Source: an uncultured Polaribacter sp. (GTDB lineage: Bacteria; Bacteroidota; Bacteroidia; Flavobacteriales; Flavobacteriaceae). Taken from it: DNA of 15,485 nucleotides. The notes under the pieces are model-generated. The model saw nothing but the letters and a program-made list of their open reading frames with translations, was not told where the DNA came from and did no database searches. Below are positions 7,826-14,855 of the stretch, one piece after another. The stretch's first letter is position 1. The number at the start of each line of letters is the position of its first letter. The stretch is taken from contig CALHCK010000173.1 of NCBI GenBank assembly GCA_937936695.1, positions 1-15,485 on the forward strand, read 5' to 3'. Made by a program: the position numbers and the translations under genes.

Positions 7826-8680
7826 ATGAAAGATAAAGGACTTCATCCTAAGAATAAATTTAATAAAGGATATAATTTTGAAAATTTGATAAGTGCAAAT
7901 CCTTTATTAAAAGAATTTGTATCAGAAAATAAACATAACAATTTAAGTATCGATTTTTCTAATCCTAAAGCAGTAAAAGAATTAAACAAAGCCTTATTGT
8001 TTTCTTATGATGCAATTACTATTTGGGATTTTCCTGACGAAAATTTATGCCCGCCAATTCCTGGTCGTTTAGATTATATTCATCATTTAGCAGATTTAAT
8101 AGATACTACCGATGATGTAAAAATTTTAGACATTGGTACAGGTGCCACTTGTATTTATCCGTTACTAGGAGTTTTAGAATACGATTGGAGTTTTGTAGCA
8201 ACGGATATAGACTTAGATTCTTTAGATACTGCACAAGATATTATTGATGATAATCTTTTAGATGAAAAAATTTCTTTGCGTCAACAATTTGATGAACAAA
8301 ATATATTAAAAGGAATTATAGAAGAAGGAGATAAGTTTGCTGCAGTAATGTGTAATCCTCCTTTTTATAAATCGGCAGAAGAAGCGCAAGGAGCTAATAA
8401 AAGAAAAAATAGAAATTTAAGAAATAACGCAGTCAGAAACTTTTCAGGAAACAATAATGAGTTGTGGTATGTAGGAGGAGAAAAAGCCTTTTTACACAAT
8501 TATTTATATCAAAGTTCTTTGTTTAAAGAAAGAAGTAAATGGTTTACTAGCTTAGTATCTAAAAAAGAAAATGTAGAGAGTTTACAAAACTCATCAACAA
8601 AATTAGGTGTAACAGAGTTTAAAGTAATTCCTATGAGTCAGGGAAATAAAGTAACCAGAATTGTAGCTTGGAAATTTTAA
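7826..8680 (+). CDS. rlmF: 23S rRNA (adenine(1618)-N(6))-methyltransferase RlmF
   Basis: RlmF transfers a methyl group from SAM to N6 of A1618 in 23S rRNA. The 284-aa protein starts with LHPKNKFNKGYNF (6-18), the family's N-terminal signature. It has a Rossmann SAM-binding motif at 99-115 (KILDIGTGATCIYPLLG), an acidic post-I residue in ATDID (125-129), and the catalytic NPPF at 177-180, typical of N6-adenine methyltransferases. It ends in the short KVTRIVAWKF strand usual for the family. It lies 68 nt after bshC on the same strand. A convergent lipoprotein gene follows 50 nt downstream, and I see no convincing hairpin terminator in that gap. Confidence 0.94.
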   Translation: MKDKGLHPKNKFNKGYNFENLISANPLLKEFVSENKHNNLSIDFSNPKAVKELNKALLFSYDAITIWDFPDENLCPPIPGRLDYIHHLADLIDTTDDVKILDIGTGATCIYPLLGVLEYDWSFVATDIDLDSLDTAQDIIDDNLLDEKISLRQQFDEQNILKGIIEEGDKFAAVMCNPPFYKSAEEAQGANKRKNRNLRNNAVRNFSGNNNELWYVGGEKAFLHNYLYQSSLFKERSKWFTSLVSKKENVESLQNSSTKLGVTEFKVIPMSQGNKVTRIVAWKF

Positions 8681-8730
8681 ATAAAATAAGCATGGGTACA
8701 TATTAAATTTTGTATATGCATAATACTATT

Positions 8731-9144
8731 TTATATTCTTTCAAATACTAAATCAGGTCCGTCAATATATGATTTTTCTAATATCATTTTTTCGTTTATT
8801 AAATTATAAATCCATTTAGATTCATTTATTTTAACCAAAAGTATTTTAGGGTCAGTAGTAGTGCTTAAATAATCTTCACCCCAAAAGTAATCATAGTTTC
8901 CATTAGGATAGCCCACATTTGTTCCACCTGATACGGTTAAAATATTATTTGATTTAAAATTGTAAATAATATTATTATTAGAATAATCTATTGAACCACT
9001 AGATGAATTTATTCTAGCAGCTTTAGGAATTTTAGCTTCTATTAATTTCCATTCACCAATAATTTGATTCTCCGAAATAACATCGGCATTAGAACAACTA
9101 AATATCGTTGTTGTAAATACTATTAAACAAAATAATTTTTTCAT
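8731..9144 (-). CDS. Small lipoprotein, lipocalin-like
   Basis: The 137-aa protein has a lipoprotein signal (MKKLFCLIVFTTTIFSC) with the lipid-bearing Cys at 17. The next residues are SNAD, so membrane destination cannot be fixed with certainty. The mature start 'IIGEWKLIEAKIP' (28-40) resembles the G-x-W-x-L opening strand of the small lipocalin-like lipoproteins frequent in Flavobacteriaceae, and the remainder alternates in beta fashion. That family call is moderate; the ligand is unknown. It lies 79 nt downstream of the membrane-protein gene on the same strand. A GAAATTTG sequence (- strand, 9200-9193) is a one-mismatch promoter box, and a small TCTATT/AATAGA inverted repeat sits at 9151-9167, directly upstream of the start. 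Confidence 0.75.
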   Translation of the reverse strand: MKKLFCLIVFTTTIFSCSNADVISENQIIGEWKLIEAKIPKAARINSSSGSIDYSNNNIIYNFKSNNILTVSGGTNVGYPNGNYDYFWGEDYLSTTTDPKILLVKINESKWIYNLINEKMILEKSYIDGPDLVFERI

Positions 9145-9223
9145 AATACATCTATTTTATTAATAGACGTACTGTTCTTAAAAAGGTTGCTTCAAATTTC
9201 AGGATACTTATAATTTAAAATAA

Positions 9224-9826
9224 TCAATTAAAAACAATATCCTTTATGTTGTATTTTTTGCAAACAAAGTTTAAAATAACGTAGACTAGCATGTGTACAA
9301 AGAGTAGGCATAAAAAAGCATACAAAGGCACACCAAAAATTTGATAAGGCCAGTAGTACGTCCAAACACCTAAATAAATAGTAACAACCTCTCCAAAAGC
9401 AGGTAAAATTAATGCTAACAAAGCAGCTAAAATAATTTTATTTTTTTTTGTTTGATGAGTTAAAAGCGGAATTAAATTACGCTCTAATTTGTATAGGTAA
9501 TGAAACGCAAGCATCCAAGCAAAAGGTAACCATAAAGGCAACGCTCTAGTTACTTTATGGTATTCCCAATAACCATTAGCAACTCCCCAGGTTTCGCCTA
9601 CAATACCACCAAAACCCGTTAATAAAAAGCCAGCTATTAGCAGCCAGTTTTTATTAATTTTAGGTTGTATAATTTCTACATAAACATTATGTATAATTTT
9701 AAGTATTAAAATACCAGCAATTATAGCATCGTATTGTTTTAAAAAACCAATAAGCATACCTGCAATTATTAATTTTGCAAGTGCTTTAAAAATTTCTTTT
9801 AAAAATTGTTTTTTATCTGTAATCAT
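9224..9826 (-). CDS. Unassigned polytopic membrane protein with a duplicated GE-x6-GxWxY motif
   Basis: The 200-aa protein is strongly hydrophobic, with about five or six membrane segments (roughly 14-29, 33-51, 61-77, 94-112, 130-149 and 165-188). I cannot name a family. Two segments 68 residues apart share the spacing Gly-Glu-x6-Gly-x-Trp-x-Tyr: residues 77-89 and 145-157. Each is followed by a Pro about ten residues on (97 and 167) and then a His (109 and 178). This suggests an internal duplication with paired Glu and His in or near the bilayer. CruF-like carotenoid proteins have a loosely similar E...G...Y/W...P layout, but I would not assign it there. Transcription probably starts from the TACTTTTG box at 9851-9844, with a short leader. 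The small lipoprotein gene lies 79 nt downstream. Confidence 0.8.
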   Translation of the reverse strand: MITDKKQFLKEIFKALAKLIIAGMLIGFLKQYDAIIAGILILKIIHNVYVEIIQPKINKNWLLIAGFLLTGFGGIVGETWGVANGYWEYHKVTRALPLWLPFAWMLAFHYLYKLERNLIPLLTHQTKKNKIILAALLALILPAFGEVVTIYLGVWTYYWPYQIFGVPLYAFLCLLFVHMLVYVILNFVCKKYNIKDIVFN

Positions 9827-9843
9827 CTAATAAATTAACACTA

Positions 9844-9851
9844 CAAAAGTA
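9844..9851 (-). promoter_or_regulatory. Promoter -7 box of the membrane-protein gene
   Basis: On the - strand this reads TACTTTTG, an exact TAnnTTTG match, 17 nt before the ATG at 9826. No TTTG is seen at -33. The position matches the short-leader arrangement of the rimO promoter. Confidence 0.5.
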
Positions 9852-9924
9852 ATGTTTTTGTTTAAGGATAAGAATCTGTGTAATATAAAATATCTCTTTA
9901 TTAAAATAAAATAACGATTTACAA

Positions 9925-9955
9925 ACAAAAAAACCGAAGCTAATAGCTTCGGTTT
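9925..9955 (-). terminator. Intrinsic terminator of the BON/LysM gene
   Basis: An 11-bp perfect stem (9931-9941 with 9945-9955, core ACCGAAGCT) has a 3-nt loop. On the - strand it is followed by a run of T. It begins 22 nt after the stop codon at 9978 and shares its stem core with the hairpin on the other side of that gene. Confidence 0.88.
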
Positions 9956-9977
9956 ATAAAGTAATTATTGTTGTGTC

Positions 9978-10352
9978 TTATAAATTAGGAATCACTAACT
10001 CTTGACCAACTTTAATAACATCAGGATTTTTTAAGATATCAGTATTTGCTTCAAAAATAGCCGTGTATTTCATTGCGTTTCCGTAATATTTTTTTGCTAT
10101 TTTACCTAAAGTTTCTCCACTAGCCACTGTATGATTTGCAAAAACAGACGTATCTGCCACTTCAATGTTTGCTACAATATCTGCAGGATTTTCTCCTCCA
10201 ACTTCTTTAATTTTATCCCAAATAAGGTTTTTTTCATACTGATTTTTAGCAACACCTGTTACATGTAAAACTCCATTTTCTTCTTTTACATCTCCATTTT
10301 CAATTGCTAATTCTTCACCTAATGCTAATACACTTTGATATTTTGCTTTCAT
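9978..10352 (-). CDS. BON and LysM domain protein, Kbp/YgaU-like
   Basis: The protein has 124 aa and no signal peptide, so it is probably cytoplasmic. A BON-like segment occupies about 10-68 and contains the family turn 'GVLHVTGVAKN' (27-37). A LysM domain follows at about 74-122, with HTVASGETLGKIAKKYYGNA and VGQELVIP. This order and spacing match E. coli Kbp (YgaU), a 149-aa cytoplasmic K+-binding protein in which K+ closes the BON and LysM domains. The present protein lacks about the first 25 residues of Kbp, so its BON domain is shorter. A role in K+ sensing is inference; peptidoglycan binding is less likely without export. The gene sits alone between two near-identical hairpins. No exact promoter box is visible in the 45 nt between its start and the upstream hairpin. 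Confidence 0.88.
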   Translation of the reverse strand: MKAKYQSVLALGEELAIENGDVKEENGVLHVTGVAKNQYEKNLIWDKIKEVGGENPADIVANIEVADTSVFANHTVASGETLGKIAKKYYGNAMKYTAIFEANTDILKNPDVIKVGQELVIPNL

Positions 10353-10393
10353 TTTTTATTTTTTTTGATTAAACATTTACAGTTTCAATATAC

Positions 10394-10423
10394 AAAAAAA
10401 CCGAAGTAATTTACTTCGGTTTT
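10394..10423 (-). terminator. Intrinsic terminator of the small OMP gene
   Basis: A stem of about 11 bp (10397-10407 with 10413-10423, core ACCGAAGT) is followed on the - strand by a T-run. It lies about 95 nt after the stop of the outer-membrane protein gene at 10519 and 45 nt before the BON/LysM gene. It should shield that gene from readthrough. Confidence 0.82.
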
Positions 10424-10518
10424 CGATAAAAATACAATTTTTATAGGTAAACAGTTTTTACATAAAACACAAAATTTTATAAGTATCTTATATATTGATT
10501 ACTACAAAAAATACACTT

Positions 10519-11127
10519 CTAAAATCTATAGATTAAAGAAAGTCTAGCAAAATCATTATTTAAACCAATAGACCAAGACTCATTATTTGTTTCCCCTATC
10601 TTCTCTCCATCATTAGTAGATTCATTGTTTCCAAAAGAATATCTAACACTAGGTAAAATTTCTACACCAAAAGAAATATTTTTATTAATAAGATAATTTA
10701 CACCCAAAACAGCATTTATAGAAGGGCTATAATTATTTGATTTTGTTTCAATATTAGAAAAATTGCTACTAGTTTTGGTTATTACTTGAAAATAACTAAA
10801 ACCAATATCCGCACCATATCTGTACTCTAAATTCTTAGTAATTGGTTTTCTAAATTCTTTACCAAAACTAGCCATTAGATTAATATTTGTAGAATTATTT
10901 GTAGAGGAATTTTCTATAGCATTAACCTGTTCAAAATTGTTATTAGATTTACCAACATTTGTAGATAATAAATTGTAACGCCATAAAGATTTAGCTGTAC
11001 CAGACCTATAGGTTATACCAAATCCATTTAAACTTTCAAAATTAATACCAATTTCTTTTTGTTTTTCTTGTGCAATAGTAAAAAGTGAAACCATAGCAAA
11101 AACTGCACTTAAAATAATTTTTTTCAT
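10519..11127 (-). CDS. Outer-membrane beta-barrel protein
   Basis: The 202-aa protein has a signal peptide (about 1-19, ending TIAQ). Its alternating strands are rich in Tyr, Phe, Ser and Asn. Two polar Asn/Ser-rich stretches, at about 56-82 and 118-133, look like long surface loops. The C-terminal strand ends LSLIYRF, with the terminal Phe typical of barrels recognised by BamA. Length suggests eight to ten strands. No plug, OmpA-like or enzymatic domain is visible, so function is unknown. It stands alone: its own terminator lies downstream and the lpd terminator upstream. The 228-nt upstream gap holds two perfect palindromes that could be operator sites. Confidence 0.8.
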   Translation of the reverse strand: MKKIILSAVFAMVSLFTIAQEKQKEIGINFESLNGFGITYRSGTAKSLWRYNLLSTNVGKSNNNFEQVNAIENSSTNNSTNINLMASFGKEFRKPITKNLEYRYGADIGFSYFQVITKTSSNFSNIETKSNNYSPSINAVLGVNYLINKNISFGVEILPSVRYSFGNNESTNDGEKIGETNNESWSIGLNNDFARLSLIYRF

Positions 11128-11206
11128 AATTAAATTTTATAATTTTTGATTAAGTTCATCAAGGTTTCAAAACACATGCCAAAAAAAATAAAAAATAAAA
11201 AAGATG

Positions 11207-11240
11207 TTGTTTTAAAACAAAATTTTATGTGTACAGTACA
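11207..11240. promoter_or_regulatory. Two small palindromes upstream of the OMP gene
   Basis: TTGTTTTAAAACAA (11207-11220) is a perfect 14-nt palindrome. TGTACAGTACA (11230-11240) is a perfect 11-nt one centred on an A. They lie 80-113 nt upstream of the outer-membrane protein start and downstream of the lpd terminator. They may be binding sites for dimeric regulators; the AT-rich one could be chance. Confidence 0.25.
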
Positions 11241-11304
11241 TGTTATTAGTTTGTTATAAGAAAATGTTAAAATTTAAGATTATTTTAAGTAAAAATATTA
11301 AAAC

Positions 11305-11334
11305 AAAAAAAACCTTACCAAAAGGTAAGGTTTT
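11305..11334 (-). terminator. Intrinsic terminator of lpd
   Basis: A 9-bp stem (11311-11319 with 11324-11332, core CCTTACC) with an AAAA loop is extended by A/T pairs. On the - strand it is followed by a run of T. It begins 22 nt after the lpd stop codon at 11356. Confidence 0.88.
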
Positions 11335-11355
11335 AAAATATAAATATTTTAAATA

Positions 11356-12744
11356 TTATAAATGAATCACTTCATCATAAGCATCAGCAACTGCTTCCAT
11401 AACCGCTTCACTCATTGTTGGGTGAGGGTGAATTGTTTTTAACACTTCATGTCCAGTAGTTTCTAACTTTCTACCTAAAACAGCCTCAGCAATCATATCA
11501 GTAACACCAGCACCAATCATGTGGCAACCTAACCACTCACCATACTTAGCATCAAAAATAACTTTTACAAAACCATCTTTAGTACCAGCAGCACTTGCTT
11601 TACCAGAAGCAGAAAACGGAAACTTACCAACTTTAATATCGTAACCAGCCTCTTTAGCTTTCGCTTCAGTTAAACCAACAGAAGCAATTTCAGGAGTAGC
11701 ATACGTACACCCAGGAACATTACCATAATCTATAGCCTCAGTATGTAAACCAGCTAATTTTTCAACACAAGTAATACCTTCAGCAGAAGCAACGTGTGCT
11801 AAAGCTTGTCCAGGTACAACATCACCAATAGCATAATAACCAGGTATGTTAGTTTGGTAAAAATCGTTTACTAAAATTTTATCTCTGTCAACAATAATAC
11901 CAACATCTTCTAAACCAATATTTTCTATGTTAGATTTAATTCCAACTGCAGATAATACGATGTCAGCCTTTAAAGTTTCTTCACCTTTTTTAGTCTTAAC
12001 AGTAGCAACAACACCTTCACCAGAAGTATCAACAGACTCTACAGAAGCATTTGTCATTACCTTAATACCAGCCTTTTTAATAGAACGCTCAAATTGCTTA
12101 GAAACATCTATATCTTCTACAGGCACAACATTAGGCATATACTCTACAATAGTAACCTCAGTTCCCATAGAGTTGTAAAAATGCGCAAACTCTACACCAA
12201 TAGCACCAGAACCTACAACAATCATAGATTTTGGTTGCGTAGGCAACGTCATAGCTTGTCTGTAACCAATAACTTTTTTACCATCTTGTGGTAAATTAGG
12301 CAACTCTCTAGAGCGTGCACCAGTAGCAATAATAATATTGCTAGCACTATATTCAGTAACCGTACCATCTTCCGCAGTAACGTCTACCTTTTTACCATTT
12401 TTAATTTTACCAAAACCGTTAATAATATCAATTTTGTTCTTTTTCATTAAAAAAGCAACACCTTTGCTCATACCATCGGCAACACCACGACTTCTTTTAA
12501 TAACCGCATCAAAATCTTTATCAATAGCCTCAGCCTTTAAACCATACTCATCTACATGTTTAAGGTAATCATACACCTGAGCAGATTTTAGCAACGCTTT
12601 TGTAGGAATACATCCCCAGTTTAAGCAAATTCCACCAAGGTTTTCTTTTTCTACAATGGCAACTTTAAAACCTAATTGAGAAGCTCTAATACCTGTAACA
12701 TATCCTCCAGGACCACTTCCAATAATAATGATATCGTATTTCAT
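11356..12744 (-). CDS. lpdA: Dihydrolipoyl dehydrogenase (E3)
   Basis: This FAD enzyme reoxidises the dihydrolipoyl arms of pyruvate and 2-oxoglutarate dehydrogenase complexes and of the glycine cleavage system, passing electrons to NAD+. At 462 aa it is full length. The FAD-binding GSGPGG is at 9-14. The redox disulfide is Cys40 and Cys45 in GGICLNWGCIPTK. The second FAD contact TGARSREL is at 141-148 and the NAD-binding GSGAIGVEF at 178-186. A YAIGDV segment near 304-309 and the catalytic His441-Glu446 pair in HPHPTMSE are all present. No partner E1/E2 gene is in the window, which is common because E3 is shared. It lies 160 nt downstream of argS on the same strand. The gap holds a structured repeat element and no exact promoter box, so it may be read partly from argS. 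Confidence 0.96.
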   Translation of the reverse strand: MKYDIIIIGSGPGGYVTGIRASQLGFKVAIVEKENLGGICLNWGCIPTKALLKSAQVYDYLKHVDEYGLKAEAIDKDFDAVIKRSRGVADGMSKGVAFLMKKNKIDIINGFGKIKNGKKVDVTAEDGTVTEYSASNIIIATGARSRELPNLPQDGKKVIGYRQAMTLPTQPKSMIVVGSGAIGVEFAHFYNSMGTEVTIVEYMPNVVPVEDIDVSKQFERSIKKAGIKVMTNASVESVDTSGEGVVATVKTKKGEETLKADIVLSAVGIKSNIENIGLEDVGIIVDRDKILVNDFYQTNIPGYYAIGDVVPGQALAHVASAEGITCVEKLAGLHTEAIDYGNVPGCTYATPEIASVGLTEAKAKEAGYDIKVGKFPFSASGKASAAGTKDGFVKVIFDAKYGEWLGCHMIGAGVTDMIAEAVLGRKLETTGHEVLKTIHPHPTMSEAVMEAVADAYDEVIHL

Positions 12745-12770
12745 AATCGTAATTTATCTCTTAATATAAT

Positions 12771-12850
12771 TTGGGCGTTTTAACGGGCTTTACGTTGTAT
12801 CTTTTTTTCGTTCCTCAAAAAAGGATGCCAATTCAATCCCTAACGCGTGC
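12771..12850. repeat. Structured intergenic repeat-like element (nested imperfect hairpin)
   Basis: An 80-nt block, visibly more GC-rich than the intergenic DNA around it, folds as one long interrupted hairpin. The outer arms are GCGTT (12775-12779) with AACGC (12842-12846). Next come GGG (12785-12787) with CCC (12838-12840), then TTG (12795-12797) with CAA (12829-12831). The innermost stem is 10 bp (12799-12808 with 12817-12826, including one G-T pair), closed by an 8-nt loop. I recall blocks of very similar wording, read on the - strand as GTTAGGGATTGAA, then CATCCTTTTTT, an AAAAAGAT arm and AAAGCCCG, recurring between genes in many Flavobacteriaceae genomes. That is memory, not a search result. 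It may be a mobile palindromic repeat or a structured RNA between argS and lpd. Confidence 0.65.
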
Positions 12851-12904
12851 TAATTTACTAACTTTTGTTATTACAGCCAACAACTTATTGTTAACTCTAA
12901 TATT

Positions 12905-14698
12905 TTACATTCTTTCAGGTACATTAATACCTAATAAAGAAAATGAAGACTTTATTGTATCTGCTACTTTTTTAGCCAACTGAACTCTAAAAATCTTTTT
13001 ATCTAAATCTGTTTCACCTAAAATAGACACATTTTGGTAAAAAGAGTTAAACTCTTTAACCAAATCATACGTATAGTTAGCAACAATAGCTGGCGAATAA
13101 TTTGCAGCAGCCTGTTGTATAGTATCCGGAAACAACTCTAATTGTTTTAATAACTCTTTCTCTTTTTCATGAAAAGGCACTGTAACAGGTTTCGAGTAAT
13201 CAAAATCTGCCTTTCTTATAATAGACTGAATTCTAGCATACGTATACTGAATAAAAGGACCTGTATTTCCTTGAAAATCTACCGAAGATTTTGGGTCGAA
13301 CAAAATTCTTTTTTTAGGATCTACTTTTAAAATAAAATATTTTAAAGCACCCATACCAATTGTTTTGTATAAGTCTTCTTTTTCAGCGTCAGAGTATCCG
13401 TCTAATTTTCCTAACTCTTCAGATATAGTTCTCGCGGTATCTGTCATTTCAACCATTAAATCATCTGCATCTACTACGGTTCCTTCTCTAGATTTCATTT
13501 TTCCCGAAGGTAAATCTACCATTCCGTAACTTAAATGATATAATTGTTTAGCCCAATCAAAACCTAATTTTTTTAGGATTAAAAACAATACCTGAAAATG
13601 ATAATCTTGCTCGTTACCAACAGTATATACCATTCCGCCAACATCTGTGTAATCTTTAACACGTTGTATAGCAGTACAAATATCTTGCGTCATGTAAACA
13701 GCAGTTCCGTCAGAACGTAAAACTAATTTTTCATCTAATCCATCCTCAGTTAAATCACACCAAACAGAACCATCTTCTTTTTTGTAAAAAACGCCTTTTT
13801 CTAACCCTTGAGCAACAACATCTTTACCTAATAAATACGTGTTACTTTCATAATAAAGATTATCAAAATTAACACCCATATTTTTATAGGTTACCTCAAA
13901 ACCATCGTATACCCAACCATTCATTGTTTTCCATAAGTCAACAACTTCTTCATCACCAGATTCCCATTTTAAAAGCATTTGTTGCGCTTCTTTAAACAGA
14001 GGAGCTTCTTTTTTAGCTTCTTCTTCAGTAAGTCCTTTTGCAATTAAATTGGTAATTTCTTTTTTGTATTCTTGGTCAAATTTTACGTAGTAATTACCTA
14101 CTAATTTATCTCCTTTTAAACCTGTGTTTTCAGGAGTTTCTTTTTGCCCATCATTACCATTAGGAGCAAATTTTTTCCAAGCCAACATAGATTTACAAAT
14201 ATGTATCCCTCTGTCGTTTATAATTTGAGTTTTATATACTTTTTTTCCAGCAGCTTTTATTATTTCGGCAACAGAATATCCTAATAAATTGTTACGTACG
14301 TGCCCTAAATGCAACGGCTTGTTGGTGTTAGGAGACGAGTATTCTACCATAATTGCTTTGTCATCCGCCTTTGGCGTAACAAAACCAAAACTAGTATCTG
14401 AATATACCGAGTTAAAAAAGTTGGTATAAAAAACATCATCAATTACTAAGTTTAAAAAACCTTTAACCACATTGTAGTTTGTTATTTCGGCAACATTTTC
14501 TACAATATAGTTACCTAAATCTTCACCAATTTGTACCGGATTACCTTTTTTGTAGCGTAATAGCGGAAAAACAACAACGGTTATATCTCCTTCAAATTCT
14601 TTTCTTGTTGCCTGAAATTCTACAGAAGGAATTTCAACATTATATAAAGCTAAAAAACCTTGTTTTACGGCAGTTTCTATAGTGTTTTGAATGTTCAT
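12905..14698 (-). CDS. argS: Arginyl-tRNA synthetase
   Basis: ArgS charges tRNA-Arg with arginine in the cytoplasm. The 597-aa protein is full length. An N-terminal additional domain (about 1-105), which binds the D-loop of the tRNA, precedes the class I catalytic core. The HIGH motif appears as HLGH at 130-133 within SSPNTNKPLHLGHVRN. The KMSKS position reads KMKSREG at 400-406, a variant seen in ArgRS. The VGNEQDYHFQ block (360-369) belongs to the active site. A DALR anticodon-binding domain covers about 470-597 and ends in the typical GINVPERM. A one-mismatch promoter box (TAATTTCG on the - strand, 14729-14722) lies about 23 nt upstream of the ATG. It is divergent from the ABC-transporter gene. 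Confidence 0.97.
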   Translation of the reverse strand: MNIQNTIETAVKQGFLALYNVEIPSVEFQATRKEFEGDITVVVFPLLRYKKGNPVQIGEDLGNYIVENVAEITNYNVVKGFLNLVIDDVFYTNFFNSVYSDTSFGFVTPKADDKAIMVEYSSPNTNKPLHLGHVRNNLLGYSVAEIIKAAGKKVYKTQIINDRGIHICKSMLAWKKFAPNGNDGQKETPENTGLKGDKLVGNYYVKFDQEYKKEITNLIAKGLTEEEAKKEAPLFKEAQQMLLKWESGDEEVVDLWKTMNGWVYDGFEVTYKNMGVNFDNLYYESNTYLLGKDVVAQGLEKGVFYKKEDGSVWCDLTEDGLDEKLVLRSDGTAVYMTQDICTAIQRVKDYTDVGGMVYTVGNEQDYHFQVLFLILKKLGFDWAKQLYHLSYGMVDLPSGKMKSREGTVVDADDLMVEMTDTARTISEELGKLDGYSDAEKEDLYKTIGMGALKYFILKVDPKKRILFDPKSSVDFQGNTGPFIQYTYARIQSIIRKADFDYSKPVTVPFHEKEKELLKQLELFPDTIQQAAANYSPAIVANYTYDLVKEFNSFYQNVSILGETDLDKKIFRVQLAKKVADTIKSSFSLLGINVPERM

Positions 14699-14790
14699 TT
14701 TTAGTCTTAAAAATTGAAAAGCGAAATTACATTTTTTTAATTAATTTTCTTTAATGAAATATAATTACATCTAATAATACTGTAAAAATA

Positions 14791-14821
14791 TTTGTTTAGT
14801 AAAAAATAAAATATATTTTTG
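14791..14821 (+). promoter_or_regulatory. Bacteroidota-type promoter of the ABC transporter gene
   Basis: TTTG at 14791-14794 is followed after 19 nt by TATTTTTG at 14814-14821. This matches the -33 TTTG and -7 TAnnTTTG boxes at their usual spacing and is the best promoter in the window. Transcription should start around 14828, giving a leader of about 28 nt. Confidence 0.7.
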
Positions 14822-14855
14822 TGTCATACTTAAATAGTACACTAATACAATAAGC

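Noticed and set aside
8681..8730. Possible terminator between convergent rlmF and the lipoprotein gene
   Set aside because: No stem longer than about 5 bp with a T-run could be found by eye, so I do not call one.
11927..12568. Three open frames on the + strand of 66-83 codons inside lpd
   Set aside because: They lie antisense to the intact and well-conserved lpd reading frame, have no promoter or start context, and look like coding shadows.
12771..12983. A 70-codon + strand frame across the repeat element and the end of argS
   Set aside because: It starts inside the hairpin element, overlaps argS antisense, and its composition reflects the repeat and not a protein family.
14479..14682. A 67-codon + strand frame inside argS
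   Set aside because: It is antisense to the N-terminal domain of argS and resembles no known protein.
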